NCBI GenBank assembly: GCA_009192285.1
Contig: WBVU01000019.1
Coordinates: 496,001 to 560,000, forward strand
Length of the DNA: 64,000 nucleotides
Direction: 5' to 3'
DNA from: Morchella semilibera
Taxonomy: Eukaryota; Ascomycota; Pezizomycetes; Pezizales; Morchellaceae
How positions within the stretch are numbered: position 1 is the stretch's first letter; every line of letters starts with the position of its first letter. The notes beneath the pieces were generated by a model. That model had not been told where the DNA came from, searched no databases, and saw only the letters and a list, made by a program, of their open reading frames with translations. Below, piece after piece: positions 34,025-46,100 of the stretch. A program made the translations under genes and the position numbers.

Positions 34025-36004
34025 TTAGGCCATATCGGATAGGTGCATATCAGCTCCCTGATCCCAGGCCTCCTTAAAATCTCCATCATGATGTTGATGA
34101 TAATTCCGATTGCGAAGATAGGCAAGCAATTGACTAGGAACTGCTTGACCTCGATGCACAAATTCTGAAGGATCAGGGTGGGAACCATGTTTCCAGGCTT
34201 CCCGATGCCCTTCTCTGGGGCTGGCCCCTCTGGATGATACGCCTGGATATAATGTTAGCAAGCAAACGCCTATTGGTGATTTTTAGGGTTTGGGGTTTCA
34301 AGAGAATAGATGCCAAGCCATACATTCGTATCTCTAGGAATCGCTTGATCCAAGTAAGGAATACTTTCATAATCCCGGAGTTCGTCTTGCTGTAGTTGGA
34401 GCTGTTGCCCCAGTTTTTGATGTTGGTGTGTTGAGCCCAAGTAAGCTACCATCCCGCTCTGCTCTCCCTCCTCCGCCACCACCTCCACCGCCTCCACCAC
34501 TTGTTCTTGCTAGCAGTTCCCCTAACGGTTCATACCGACTCTGCTTTCTAAAGTTAGAGTTTTGTTTGTATGAGTCAAGAGTATTTTGGAGCGCCTTCTC
34601 GGAACGATATGTAATCGCCCCATCGTCGGGGGCGGTTTCGAGTATAATTGCATTTAGAGTATGGGTTTCTTCAACAGTGAGGGCCGAGATCTCAAACTCC
34701 ATGATTTCACCCTCCCTAGTGTGGCATTTTGATTCGAACTCCAAACGCTCTTCATCATCCTTGAACTCCGGTGGCCTATCGGCATGAGTTACCCTTGGAC
34801 GCTTGTGCTTCACATCTCGGAGTACCGAGTTCTGGCAGTGAATTTTAATTTCCATTTTGCAGTCGTAGCTCGGATCAAGGCCGACAGAACAGATTACAAG
34901 AGCAACTTGTGGTGATAAGACATAGAATCTATGGACCGGGCCCCAAGGGCTTTCCCTACCCTCGAGAATGCCGAAAGAGTCATTCGAGATTATAAACTCC
35001 TCCCCTTCCGCAGCCCTCCAGATAGCCAAAAAGCACCCATCCGCCTCCTTCATATAACTTTCCTCCATATATACCTCCTCCAATGACTCGAGATCTTTGC
35101 TCGTTTCCGACCATTTCAGATGCGGATATTTCAAATAAAGCTCTACCTTTTTTTCTCTCTGCCTCACGCCCATCCTCGACTATCTTCCAATGCGGTGTGG
35201 CGAGAATATAGCGCAATTGCCGAAGCCAGCCGCTGGGGTTTTGAGTACGATATTCCAGACATGATTTTTCTGGGGTGTCGGGGTGTCGATAGAGGTTCGC
35301 GGCCGATGGTTTACGGTAGCCCATGACAAACAAGAATTTCTGCAGGAGGTTGAGATCCCCACGCGTCATCCCGTATATGGTGGGTATCTCGTCCCTTTTC
35401 AACGTATTGACGAGTTTATTAATGGGCTTGCTAGCGGCACTTTCCAATTTGCCTAGTTCATCTTCTAACTCGTATGGGTTTTTGAAATTTGGGTCCATAT
35501 AAAGGTCTCTAACGCAGTAGGATTTCTCTATCTCAAGCGTTGGGAGCTTGGATGGGCTTGGGTTCTTAAGTGAATAGCGGTTTATTGAATCCCCGAAACT
35601 ACCTGTCTTGCGGCGTCTATCCCAAGAGCCTTTTAATGCTCTGTATTTTGTTGTGAGTATGTAAATCTACGTGTATATATGCCTCTGCAATGATTATCTA
35701 ACCTTAGCCCATCAGGTATGAATAGCCTCAAGATAAATCTGGGGATATAATGAAGCCGTCTAGGCTTATGAGCTGGAACAATTTTGTCGATATCGGGATT
35801 TTCTTGCACTGTCATGCCTAGCTCTGTCATGCCTAGCCCGTTGAAAGCGCCTAGGCTTAGTCGAGACTTTGGCTGAGTTGACACTAGTAATGGAAAATCT
35901 CTGTTGGCCGGTATATAAGCTATTGAAGATATAACATAAGGAGAGCTGTCCTTGTGCTGAATCTTGTGTAATTTATGAGAGTGAAGAATTTCTGGGTCTA
36001 GCAT
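34025..36004 (-). CDS. DUF4238-family protein with several frame breaks
   Basis: The N-terminal region contains HYIPRFILRLFIPDG, the HxPxFxLRxF signature I associate with DUF4238, a domain of unknown function common in fungi and bacteria. I read exon 1 as 36004-35703, exon 2 as 35640 to 34324, and exon 3 as 34242 to 34025. Conserved-looking text continues through RGDLNLLQKFLFVMGYRKP and LYLKYPHLKWSETSKDLESL. The frame changes at an A7 run (T7 at 35148-35154 on the plus strand), where A6 would restore it. It changes again near the poly-Gly stretch (34,445-34,500) and once more in exon 3. The corrected length would be near 560 aa. Assembly error or a decaying gene are both possible. It is divergent from the next gene (262 bp between start codons). 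Confidence 0.65.
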
Positions 36005-36266
36005 AGGATGAATTGGAAAAGGTGGTAGATTGATACAGTCAGTCAGTATTCACGGGTTATATTACCTACACGTAGCTAGCGGGGTGTTGCACCCGCTTAC
36101 CCTGTCGTAATGGTGCTGACGCCTAACATGCAACATAAACACATCATACCAGGATAGAGAAATATGATTTGTTAATAGCTGCCAAGACCTCACCATTATT
36201 TCTCCTGACCTTCCGCTACTCTCTCTTTAGTTTTCCATCTATTTGGACAGCCGCCAATTCAGCGTT

Positions 36267-37427
36267 ATGCGTTATGCGTTCCTACAACGTGTCCAACGAC
36301 CGCCTAGGCATGCTCCATGGGCTGACGCAGAACGATGCACCTTCACATCCTCTCACCTCGGGACTCTAAACAACCAAGCCCCACCACAACCACTTACCCC
36401 CCTATATACTAATGGGAGCAATGAGGGGGGAAATTCCTATACCACATCCGTAGAAGAATCTAGAGAAGAAAGGCGCAGGAAGAGTAAATTTCACTTCAAA
36501 AAGAAACGCCGATCAGGCGAAGATGGAGAGGAACGAGAACGCCGTCATCGTCGCCATCATCACCGTGAAGGTGGGAGTTCTAGCCATCCGTCAAAACGCC
36601 GAAGACGCTCCCACGAGCGGGGGAAAAGCAAGGATGACCCATCAACCTATGATGATACTTATCTCCCCAACGTGTCATCTGCCCAATATGCGGATCCAGA
36701 CGAGGCATTCCGTCAATCGTTGTTTGATGCAATGGCAGACGACGAAGGTGCGGCCTTTTGGGAAGGAGTCTATGGAGAGCCTATCAATAATTACCCTCGA
36801 CCGGAAGTCAAGGACGAGCGGGGTATACTTGAACGGATGGGTGACGAAGAGTACGCTGCTTACGTTCGTGAGAAAATGTGGGAGAAAAGCCATCAACATA
36901 TCCTTGAGGAACGTGAAAGGAGGGAATATGAAAAGGAGGAGAAAAAACGGCGTGAGCGTGAGGAAAAGGCTGCCTGGGAACATGCAGAAAGGGAAATGCG
37001 GAAAGAGGATAAACAAAGAAGGCAAAGAAGACATATAAATGATCTCCAAGAACGATGGGATGAGTATCTGAAAGACTGGGAGAGAATTGCGGATGGGAAT
37101 CAAATTGATGTCGGGAACGATGGTGGCGAAAAAAAGGCACCGCTTGATCATATTCCATGGCCTACTAGGTCTGGGAAGCTATTAGACGTTTCCCAAGATG
37201 CCGTCGAGGAATTTTTTCTGTCGGCACCTACTGGTACAGCACCTGACAGGGAAGGGTTTACTGATATGTTGAAACTGGAAAGGATACGATGGCATCCAGA
37301 CAAAGCTCAACAGAGATGGGGAAAATCTGGGCTTGGTGAGAAGGAGTTAAAAGGGATTACAGCTGTCTTTCAGGCAATAGATTCCCTATGGATTAAGAAT
37401 AGGAGGAGCAGGGATACTAAAAAATAA
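36267..37427 (+). CDS. NFKBIL1-like protein
   Basis: A single-exon frame of 386 codons. The first half is highly charged (RHRRHHHREGG, KRRRRSHERGK), the middle is a long Glu/Arg coiled coil (about residues 200-270). The C-terminus contains IPWPTRSGKLLDV, EFFLSA and MLKLERIRWHPDKAQQRWG, then ITAVFQAIDSLW. This C-terminal block with its J-domain-like RWHPDK is what I recognise from fungal proteins annotated as NF-kappa-B inhibitor-like 1. No ankyrin repeats are visible. The precise role in fungi is unknown; animal NFKBIL1 has been linked to mRNA processing. I chose the ATG at 36267; the frame is open a few codons further upstream, so a short leader exon cannot be excluded. Confidence 0.75.
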   Translation: MRYAFLQRVQRPPRHAPWADAERCTFTSSHLGTLNNQAPPQPLTPLYTNGSNEGGNSYTTSVEESREERRRKSKFHFKKKRRSGEDGEERERRHRRHHHREGGSSSHPSKRRRRSHERGKSKDDPSTYDDTYLPNVSSAQYADPDEAFRQSLFDAMADDEGAAFWEGVYGEPINNYPRPEVKDERGILERMGDEEYAAYVREKMWEKSHQHILEERERREYEKEEKKRREREEKAAWEHAEREMRKEDKQRRQRRHINDLQERWDEYLKDWERIADGNQIDVGNDGGEKKAPLDHIPWPTRSGKLLDVSQDAVEEFFLSAPTGTAPDREGFTDMLKLERIRWHPDKAQQRWGKSGLGEKELKGITAVFQAIDSLWIKNRRSRDTKK

Positions 37428-40395
37428 GTGTGAATCCCTTTTTATCAAGTAATAATATAGATCTCTTTTCTGGCTGCCTCATTTATGGCCAAACAAGGAA
37501 TATTCGCGCCAAGTTAGTACCTCAGGGAATCATACAGCTCCACGTGCGTACAGTAGGTGGTCGTAGCAATTCTATCCCTCCTAGTTGCGTAACTGCTACC
37601 AGAGGAGCTGGAGCTGGAGCTATTGCCTACGTTTAGCGCCCGCCACCATTTCTCTTATCTCTATATAACACCACTTCTTGTTACCCATTGGACAGGTGGT
37701 CGTCTTGCCCTGTGCCTTTCTTTGGCAGGAGGTCACTTCTATAATATTGGCTTTTTTTCATTCCAAAACGGGAGAATCGACAGTTTATTTAACTGTATGT
37801 GCAGTACAAGTGATAGGAAAGGCAGTTGCAAGATGTACGTAATTTACAAAATGCCAGTAAACAAGAACACGCATCCTAGCTTGTGGCTAACCGGGACGCG
37901 TATATCCGGGCCTACAAAATTAGAGATGAACCGTCTGCTCTTATGGCTAGGAGCAAAGGCTGACCGACTATAGCATGTGCAGTGCCTACATGTATGTACA
38001 TATGAGTATGCAACTCTGACATGGGAAGTGGTCGTCTTTGTTGTGAGATCAGGTCCGCTAATGGCTAAACGTGGAGATGAAGAGTAGGGCTTCGGATCTT
38101 AGCCGCATAATCTCGCTTTGGGGATGAGATTTTATATGTAGGTAGTAAAGTAGTCCACAACATGTGGTCTAGTACAATCTGAAGTAAGCACATACATGTA
38201 ACTATGTACTTCGTGTACATGTATACCCACGGGTAAAGATGTGATGTGGCAAATCCCTTGCCTGACGAGGATTATTATGGCAGCGAAAATGAATTAGATA
38301 AGTATATAGGGGGGTCCAATCTCCACGGCTATGGTTAAATAACGGACGTGGGGCTTTGGTGAACTTACTAGTTTTTATACGCATCAACTTAAACTTGAGA
38401 AATCACTAACGTGAACTAAAAAGAAAAAAAGAGATGACATTATCATTGGCGAAGGATAACCAGTAATAGCCGTAAGTTGTAACCAGGATTACAAGATTGT
38501 ACACAACCAATCATTGACGCTTGTGAGTGGGTATAATAAATCTTAAACCTTGATCACTTGAGCCACAGATCAGTCAGCACTGGCAAAATAGGGCACAGAA
38601 CTTACTTACTATGCTTGGGGTGTCTTGTTTTTTGACAGCTCCGTTGCACGTTGTCGGATGATGGCTTAGAAGCAGGTGCAATGTAAGTCCACAGGTATAT
38701 ATCTAGAGCAGTTACGTTTACATATATGTAGGTTGGTAATACCTTTTCAACTGATTGAGATTGCTTCTCGTCCAAACGTTGGAATTTATGCAGGACAAAA
38801 ACTAGGGATGTCGGTTTCCGGGTAGGCACATCGGGTAGAAATAGATTTGGGATAAGCTTCTATACACAATTGTCTGGAACACGAATGACGTCCAGCACTG
38901 TCGATTGCCGTGTTTAGAAATAGACCGCGGGCGGAAGAGTCGTTGAAGTAAATAATGCCGAGCAACATCTCACCGTGGCAGATGTTTATAGGCAGGCTGA
39001 GGAACTCCATTGTTTAAGCAGATGTGGAGATTCATGGATCCTCACTTATGACATACAAGTAGGTTTAACCTTCATAAAATGTTTCTTGTACTTTTTATCA
39101 ACCGGGTCAGTCGAGCTACAGTAGAGTATATGCTCTTCGGAGAATGATCAGCAAGCATAAGAGACAGTATGAGAACGATCTACATAAGAAGTAGATACCC
39201 CAAGCCTATGAGGTTTTTCAGAAAAGCCTGCACTGCATCCACTTTGTTTCTGTGCCGTCTCCTTTAACCTACCGTTGTTCCCGGTCAGCCAACGTTCCTC
39301 ATCCCCTCATCCCCCACCCTGCCCCTCCAAAGCGGTCAGGAAAGCCCCCCTCTGCTACTTCCCGAATAAGGCAGTTTTCATCGTCGATCACCCCAGGATA
39401 GCCGCCGCTTCCCATCACCTTTTTGCTCTGTTCCACGATCGAGTCTGGAGAGAGTAGGCTGGAGGTATCTGAAGCGAGCCTTACTCCTTGGTGGGGGTGG
39501 ATCTGAGGGAAGTGGATACAAGTAGGGTAAGGTACATGTAAGTACATGTAGTTACTTGTATGTTATGGTATGTAGGTAAGTACAGGCAGGTAGGTAAGTA
39601 CATGAAGTAGGTAAGCCAGAATACATTGACTATAAACACTCTCCAACCAAAGAAAAATTTGGGTAAGACGAAAACGGAGAGAGAGATCGAGATAGATACA
39701 TGTAGATAGATAGATAGAGAGCATAACACAGTACACACTTCAAAGCAATCAATACGTACTCATCATCCATCCACTTCACTCCACACCTCCTCCACCTTCT
39801 GCCCCACTGCTTCTCTGGGGGAAATAGGAAGAAACGAATCGGCTGCTGTCCGCATTGCTTATTCGATTCTGGTAGCACTGGCACTGTCACTCTTCCCCAG
39901 TTGTTCGTTTGGATCGCTCTCAAGCATCACCGTTCCATACATACATACCAATTACATACCCTAGTCTTGTCCAGCCTTCACTTGCTCCCCCCCCCCGTCC
40001 TCGTCCTCGTCCTCGTCTTCATCCCCACCCCCTCAATATCTACAATATTCATCCTATCCTCATCCTCATCGTCGTCGTCGTCGTCGTCGTTCCTTTCGCT
40101 GTTGTCCTGGCAGTTATCCCCCGCCCATTGACAGCGTTTCCACGGCTCGACTCGGCAAAGGTATAGTAACAAGAGCAGGAGGGGGAAAGAAAAAAATAGG
40201 TAATTGAAGCTCTACATACTCATTCCTCCCCTCCTCCTCCGCCGCTGCCCGCCGCTTTCCCGCAGCTCTTTATTCTTTCAGGGCTTCTGGGTTCCGCCGC
40301 CGAAGCGAAATCCGCCCGCTCGAAACAGACAAAGGGATTGGAAGAGGCCACAGCAGGTGTCTTCCCTTCTCAACATATTCCCGGTCATCTTGCGC
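37428..40395. other. Long intergenic region and PKA leader
   Basis: About 3 kb. Six exact TACATGTA palindromes lie here (37987, 38193, 38216, 39533, 39543, 39697), several within TAGGTA/TAAGTA-rich text at 39520-39610. A weak minus-strand candidate starts with ATG at 39010 (MEFLSLPINICHGEMLLGII); a neighbouring frame to about 38744 ends in a GTATTA donor. I give it about 0.2 probability of being a small spliced gene and name no function. From 39900 to 40395 lies a CT-rich leader with C and (TCG)n runs (40069-40089) for the PKA gene. Confidence 0.5.
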
Positions 40396-42063
40396 ATGCC
40401 GACTCTCGGGTTTTTGAAGAAGAAGAAGAAAGATAAAGATTCCTTGCATGCGAGAAAGGACAGCTCCCAGTCCGAAATTCGAGAATCAGAACCGCCAACC
40501 CCGACCTCCGCGACCGCAACTACTCCAATAATCTCGCACCACAACTCGCTCAAGCCTTCGATTGAGTCCGCTTCCTCGGTCTCAACTGCTCCGCCCCAAA
40601 ACCCCTCCAACCCCCCCGCTCCCGTTGAATCCATGGCACTGGTTTCCGATCATCGGCCAATGATACCGGAACACCAACAGCAGTATCCCCACTCTCATAC
40701 CTCCCAACAGCAACACCAGAATCAGCCTCATCAAAGTAACATCAACAGCATCATAAACCCTCCACAGCCTGGCGACTATGCGAGACCTTATGATAACAGC
40801 AGCTCACAGCAAATCACACCGGCCCATTCTGATATGATACAATCCCAAAGCGCAGGGACTAATGCGGGCGGCGCTGGGTCGCAGGAGCGAAAGCCGGATG
40901 AACAGCCACAACAGAGTTCCGCCGTACGCACAACCAAAGGAAAATATTCACTAAGTGATTTCGCTATCCAAAGGACTCTAGGAACTGGGAGCTTTGGGAG
41001 AGTTCACCTAGTCCAGTCACGGCATAACCTCCGATTTTATGCAGTGAAGGTCTTGAAGAAAGCTCAGGTGGTCAAGATGAAACAAGTTGAGCACACCAAT
41101 GATGAAAGACGGATGTTACAGAAAGTAAAGCATCCGTTCCTGATAACTCTATGGGGGACCTTCCAAGATGCCAAAAACTTGTACATGGTGATGGACTTTA
41201 TTGAGGGAGGGGAGCTCTTTAGTCTGCTACGAAATCCCAGGTATGACATGCATCCCAATCCAATTGGTTAAGGGAAAATACTCAAGGCTGCTTCGACCCC
41301 ACTGTAGCGGTTTCCGAATCCCGTTGCAAAGTTCTACGCAGCTGAAGTTGCGCTTGCCTTGGATTATCTTCATTCGCATCATATCATCTATAGAGATCTC
41401 AAGCCTGAGAATTTGCTATTAGATCGTCACGGTCACTTAAAGATAACAGATTTCGGTTTTGCGAAAGAAGTTCCTGACATTACGTGGACATTGTGTGGTA
41501 CCCCAGATTACTTGGCGCCAGAGGTTGTCGCCTCTAAAGGTTATAATAAATCCGTAGATTGGTGAGTAATTTCGTGTAGACCCCCCCCCCTTCTTAATAT
41601 GGATATCATCCGTCGCAAGGCGGCGGCGGTAATCACTAACAAGGTGTTTTAAATTAGGTGGTCATTGGGTATTTTAATCTTCGAGATGCTTTGTGGTTAC
41701 ACACCCTTCTGGGATGGTGGAAGCCCCATGAAGATTTACGAAAACATTCTTAAAGGGCGTGTCAAATATCCGGCTTACATTCACCCTGACGCCCAGGATC
41801 TACTTCAACAGCTTATAACGCATGATTTGACGAAGCGACTGGGGAATTTACTTCACGGGAGCAACGACATCAAGCAACATCAGTGGTTTGCAGAGGTCAA
41901 CTGGGAGCGTTTAGCCAGAAAGGATATTGAGGCTCCTTATGTACCACCAGTTAGAGGTGGGGTTGGTGACTCAAGTCAATTCGATCGCTACCCCGAAGAG
42001 CAGGAGGAATACGGGACTGGTGATAACTACGATCAATACGGACATTTGTTTGAGGAGTTTTGA
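40396..42063 (+). CDS. cAMP-dependent protein kinase catalytic subunit
   Basis: The catalytic subunit of PKA, the effector of the cAMP nutrient-sensing pathway. Exons 40396-41240, 41308-41561 and 41658-42063 give about 501 aa. The kinase domain has the glycine loop [15 protein letters not shown]-type [24 protein letters not shown] and [11 protein letters not shown]. The C-terminal tail ends YGHLFEEF, the FxxF motif of AGC kinases. The N-terminus is a long Gln/Pro/Ser-rich extension usual in filamentous fungi. At the end of exon 1 the expected [15 protein letters not shown] needs AAAA where the sequence has AAA (41232-41234), so one base is missing. As written, no GT donor joins in phase. The upstream frame is open to 40204 but the ATG at 40396 ([12 protein letters not shown]) is the likely start. 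Confidence 0.93.
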
Positions 42064-43174
42064 TTTATTTTCCTTTACATTTCATTTTCTTCCTAGTAGT
42101 CCCTCCCCCCCCCCCCCTCTTTGCACACGTTTTGCTTCGGACTTCCTTGACGCGCGTCTTGGTTTGCAGACTTATCCTCACACGTTATCTCTTTCTTTGA
42201 AACTGGGTTCTTTTTCTCGGATGTCAGTATGATGAAACTCCACTGACTGCAACTGCTGCTGGTCATGGTGCATGGGTCTGGGGTGGACGTGGGCGTGATG
42301 GAATATTCTTTGTAAGAAAAAAAACGTTGTGCGTTTTGGGCATGACACGGCTGTTCCTCAAGGGTTGTTAGGTTTGTATCACAGGGTTTCCCCATCCTAA
42401 GGCAAGGTGGGATCCGAGAGAGAATGCGGAATGTGGGGTTGTATGGTGTATGTTGCCAATGACAAAAGGGTATGGGCGTTGCCGTTGATTTAAATATAAA
42501 AAATACGGCATTAGAAAGACTTCTTTCTTCTTTATAACATGCTAGGAACTCTTTCAAGTCTCTTTCCCCATTTCTCAGGATTGCTATTTCTATGACAAGA
42601 TCCTTCGCCGTTCACCTGCATCACTCGGAATCACTCGCTCATACAACAAATGATTCCAACCATAAAGATAGTTTCTTTCCCATCTTATTGTCCTTTATAG
42701 CGGAAATCCACGAATTCGCTTTGTCCCTCTTAGGTAGCGAGAGGAATATAAATACCCAGCAGAATTGCGAGCCTATCACCTACCAAAGGGAGAGAGGGTA
42801 GAGGGTATAAGAAAAATAAGCTGACGTAAGAAATCTGTTTTTTTTTAGGAGGAAAAAAGAAAAGGGAGGGGAGAAAGAAAAAGATAAAGTCAGATGAGCC
42901 CCGAACTTCCCACTGTATACCTAGTCCCCCCCTAGACTATTTTCGCGCTTGCAATAAAAAGAGCAGTGAGAATCAAAAATCAAAGACAGAAAAACAAAAA
43001 CAAAATTGAAAGAAGTCAAAGAGATGAGAAAAGGAACGCAAAGAGCCTACACAGTTAAACACCTCCGTTTTATGCCATACCCAATGGAATCAGTTTTCCT
43101 AAGAATATAGTGCCCCACCCGAAAGAAATCTAATTCAAAGACCCATTCTTTACCAAACCCTTGACTACTTGCTA
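42064..43174. other. Intergenic between converging PKA and USP genes
   Basis: 1.1 kb between two 3' ends. It begins with the PKA 3' untranslated region, including a C15 run at about 42103-42117. The remainder is A-rich (42830-43060). I see no gene, and no TACATGTA site. Confidence 0.5.
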
Positions 43175-46100
43175 CTAGGTGCTGTTATATTCGTCGAGCT
43201 GCACTTCCATCTCATGCGTATCGCTTCCGATTTCAGAGCCGCCCCATTCATCTTCAGAAAGTGCTTGGGTCAGTCGTGTCGCGCACGAGAGGACCATTCG
43301 GCCTTACCGGAGGCTAGATCAGCATCCTCTTCTTCATCAAGAATGATCTTTTCAATTAACAATCTCAACGCTGTAGTTTTTTATTTTTAGTTTTTTAGTT
43401 AATGAGATATTGTTAAGGAATGTATATAGTAGATAGATACTAACCATTACTCCTTGTCCTAAATGCTTCGTAGTCTTCTTGATATTCACCGCACTTTTCG
43501 AGAACTCGAAGGACATTTTCGAAAGTTTTCTCGTCGCATGGCTGCCGTAACCTGGGGAGCTTCGATTCAATGAACGTGAAACATCCGTTCTTAAGATCCT
43601 CGACACCCTTCCGCGCTTTTGGACGATCAACTCCATCTTGAAGACTATCAAATAAAATATCATCAAGGAGTTTCTCAGTATTTACTCGTACGGTTGCATC
43701 ACAATACGTTAACAGTGGTGGTGCCCAAAGCCCCACGCAGTCAATCATACGCCACTTGATGAGGTAGGGTTTAAGATGAGCATTTTTAAGGGCTGCCAAC
43801 TCTTGGAAAAAAAGAAGATGCTCTGGTCCCCCGTCAGTACCAATAGTAGGTACTTCATCTGACACTCTTCGTATGATTTCCTTGACGTAGTTCGGGGATT
43901 TTGTTACCGAGACAAAGTATAGAAGACACATAAGGAAAGGCTCGGCCTCCTGTGCGGGGTCCACAGGTACTCCAGCAAGTAAAGTGTTCTTAATTTGTTC
44001 AAGAAGAGGACCTTCTGCTGGCGCAACTTCGGATTTGACGATATGTGTGATTAGGTGCGCCATGCTTTCTGTTGTAGTCTGAGATTCAAGTAGTCTTGAC
44101 AATATCTGCATCTGACTTTTTGCAGAAAAGGAGAAATATTCATATTCTGTAGAATTCAAGGGAAACTTCGAAAGATGGCGGAAATGTGTCCTGTTTTCAT
44201 CATCCCTACATGTCCTCATGTGAGGATCGCATAAGCTCATTAGTTTGCCCATGACTGATCCTAAATTCCCAAGCGATGGTCGGCGTTTTGACCATATCTT
44301 TGTGAAGTTTTCAAATAGGTACTCCTCCTTCCTCGGCGCCTGTAGGTGATCCATTAACAATAACTGCATTATTTTCTTTAAAAACCCCATATCCAGCATA
44401 ACAACTTTCTCAGTCTCGCCCAATGCCGAAATACTCGCCAATAGACCAAAGTAATCATTCCACGTCTTGATAGACCATTGTAAACCGTTCCAAGAGCGCA
44501 TCAATGAGGTGCAAAGTTTGTATAATACAGTATCTTCATATTCAACGTCGTGGTCGCCGTTTTCGTCAATTGGTCCATATGCTTCAGGTCTTTTTCGCCG
44601 GACCTGGTTAAGTGCAAACATGACTAGCCTCAGAAAATTTGCCCGTGCCTTGGCGTACGGGTTACAGACTAGTAGATTGGTGATTGCATCTTCCTTCTGA
44701 CACAACCAGTCGAAAAATTCCAGGCAGCAATCAGGACAATTGATTAGATAGGTGTTCAAAACATTGAAAAGCGCCTCTCCCTCCGTGGAGTCTTTAAATC
44801 TTGTAGCAATTTGCTCAAGGGTATCCAATCCAAGTATCAATGCTCTCTTCTCGTGGATGTGGTCGTAAGTTGTCGAATTTTTGAATAAACGTTGCTGCTG
44901 ATCTAATAGTTTTCTGATAAATTCGATATGGTTGTTGTCGAACATGCAATATTTTCTGATGAAATACTCATTCTCACTATGTATCTCTAGCTCAAGCTCT
45001 CGTGGTATAGACAATCTAGTCTGAACTGAGCCCTGGTTTAATGTCGATGAGTTTAATAACGAGGAACGTTCATAAAAGAGCATGTATGCGCTGTAAGGCT
45101 TGCTTAGAGCATATGTTTGTCCCATTGCATCTCTCGTTACTCCATCAGTACCCCCATAACAAGCAGCTGGAATTGTCGAGGGATCAAAAGCTGAAACCTC
45201 CGAGTCGTTGAACTCGAACCACTCCGGTGCTCCTGATGGCGAAAGGCGGTTCCTGATATATGAATAATAATGACCGGATTCTGCAGTGCCACTGTGTACT
45301 AACACACCGACCAGCTCAAACATATCGCGTGAGAGCTTCTCACTGTTTCTCTCATCCCCGCTTAGATATTCTATCGTGTAAGGCCTCATGTCAATAGAAG
45401 TTGGGAACTCAAAAGAGTCGTTGATTTTGCTCCGATGCATAGTCTGGAGGTCGAACTCGAATCTTTTCAGGTGAAAGATAAGATGATTTGGGATATCCTT
45501 GAGACAGGTTCTAGGCCAGTCAAATGTCAGCCAGGTTATTTTACCTTCTATATAAAGTTCCATAAGCAGATTTGAATTACCTTTCACTGCATCAACGTGG
45601 CGGTCACATGTCGTACAGGAATACTTATTGTCTATAAAGCTACTTAATTCCATTCTCAAGCAATGTAAAAACAGGGGACAACACGTACCACCATCCATAA
45701 TCTCTCCTTCAACGTAAGCCTTTAAGCTTTCTTGAAGAGTTGATTTTCCTTTAATATCGCATTGAATTGCTGAGAAGGGTTCAGTGCGCTCTGATATATG
45801 GGGGCACTCATTTGACTTAACCTGCTGGACCAGCTGACCACCATAATGCGATCTGAAAGATGATTTCAGCTCCATTGATGGCATTTGGCCTTCTAGTCTA
45901 TCAAAGATAAGATTAAAGAATTCGTCAACATCCATCTGGACAGCGGTGTCGATTTGCTCTCCCTCATAATCTGTTATGGCCTCAACAAAGTCTTTTGGTT
46001 CTACTGCCTTTTTGTAGCTATTCTGCATTCTCGCAAATAAAACCTTCAAAAAGTGAATCAGTTTTTGAGATTCATCCGTTTGATCGATAGGCATCTCCAA

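Noticed and set aside
38744-39010. Possible small spliced minus-strand gene starting MEFLSLPINICHG
   Set aside because: Plausible donor and codons, but no recognisable family, uncertain first junction and no clear final exon; left as a weak note in the intergenic entry.
43175-43370. A frame break in the USP C-terminus (apparent TGA after SSRARHD)
   Set aside because: It is removed by a 49-nt GTAAGG...CCCAAG intron (43264-43307) that keeps phase and gives a clean acidic C-terminus.
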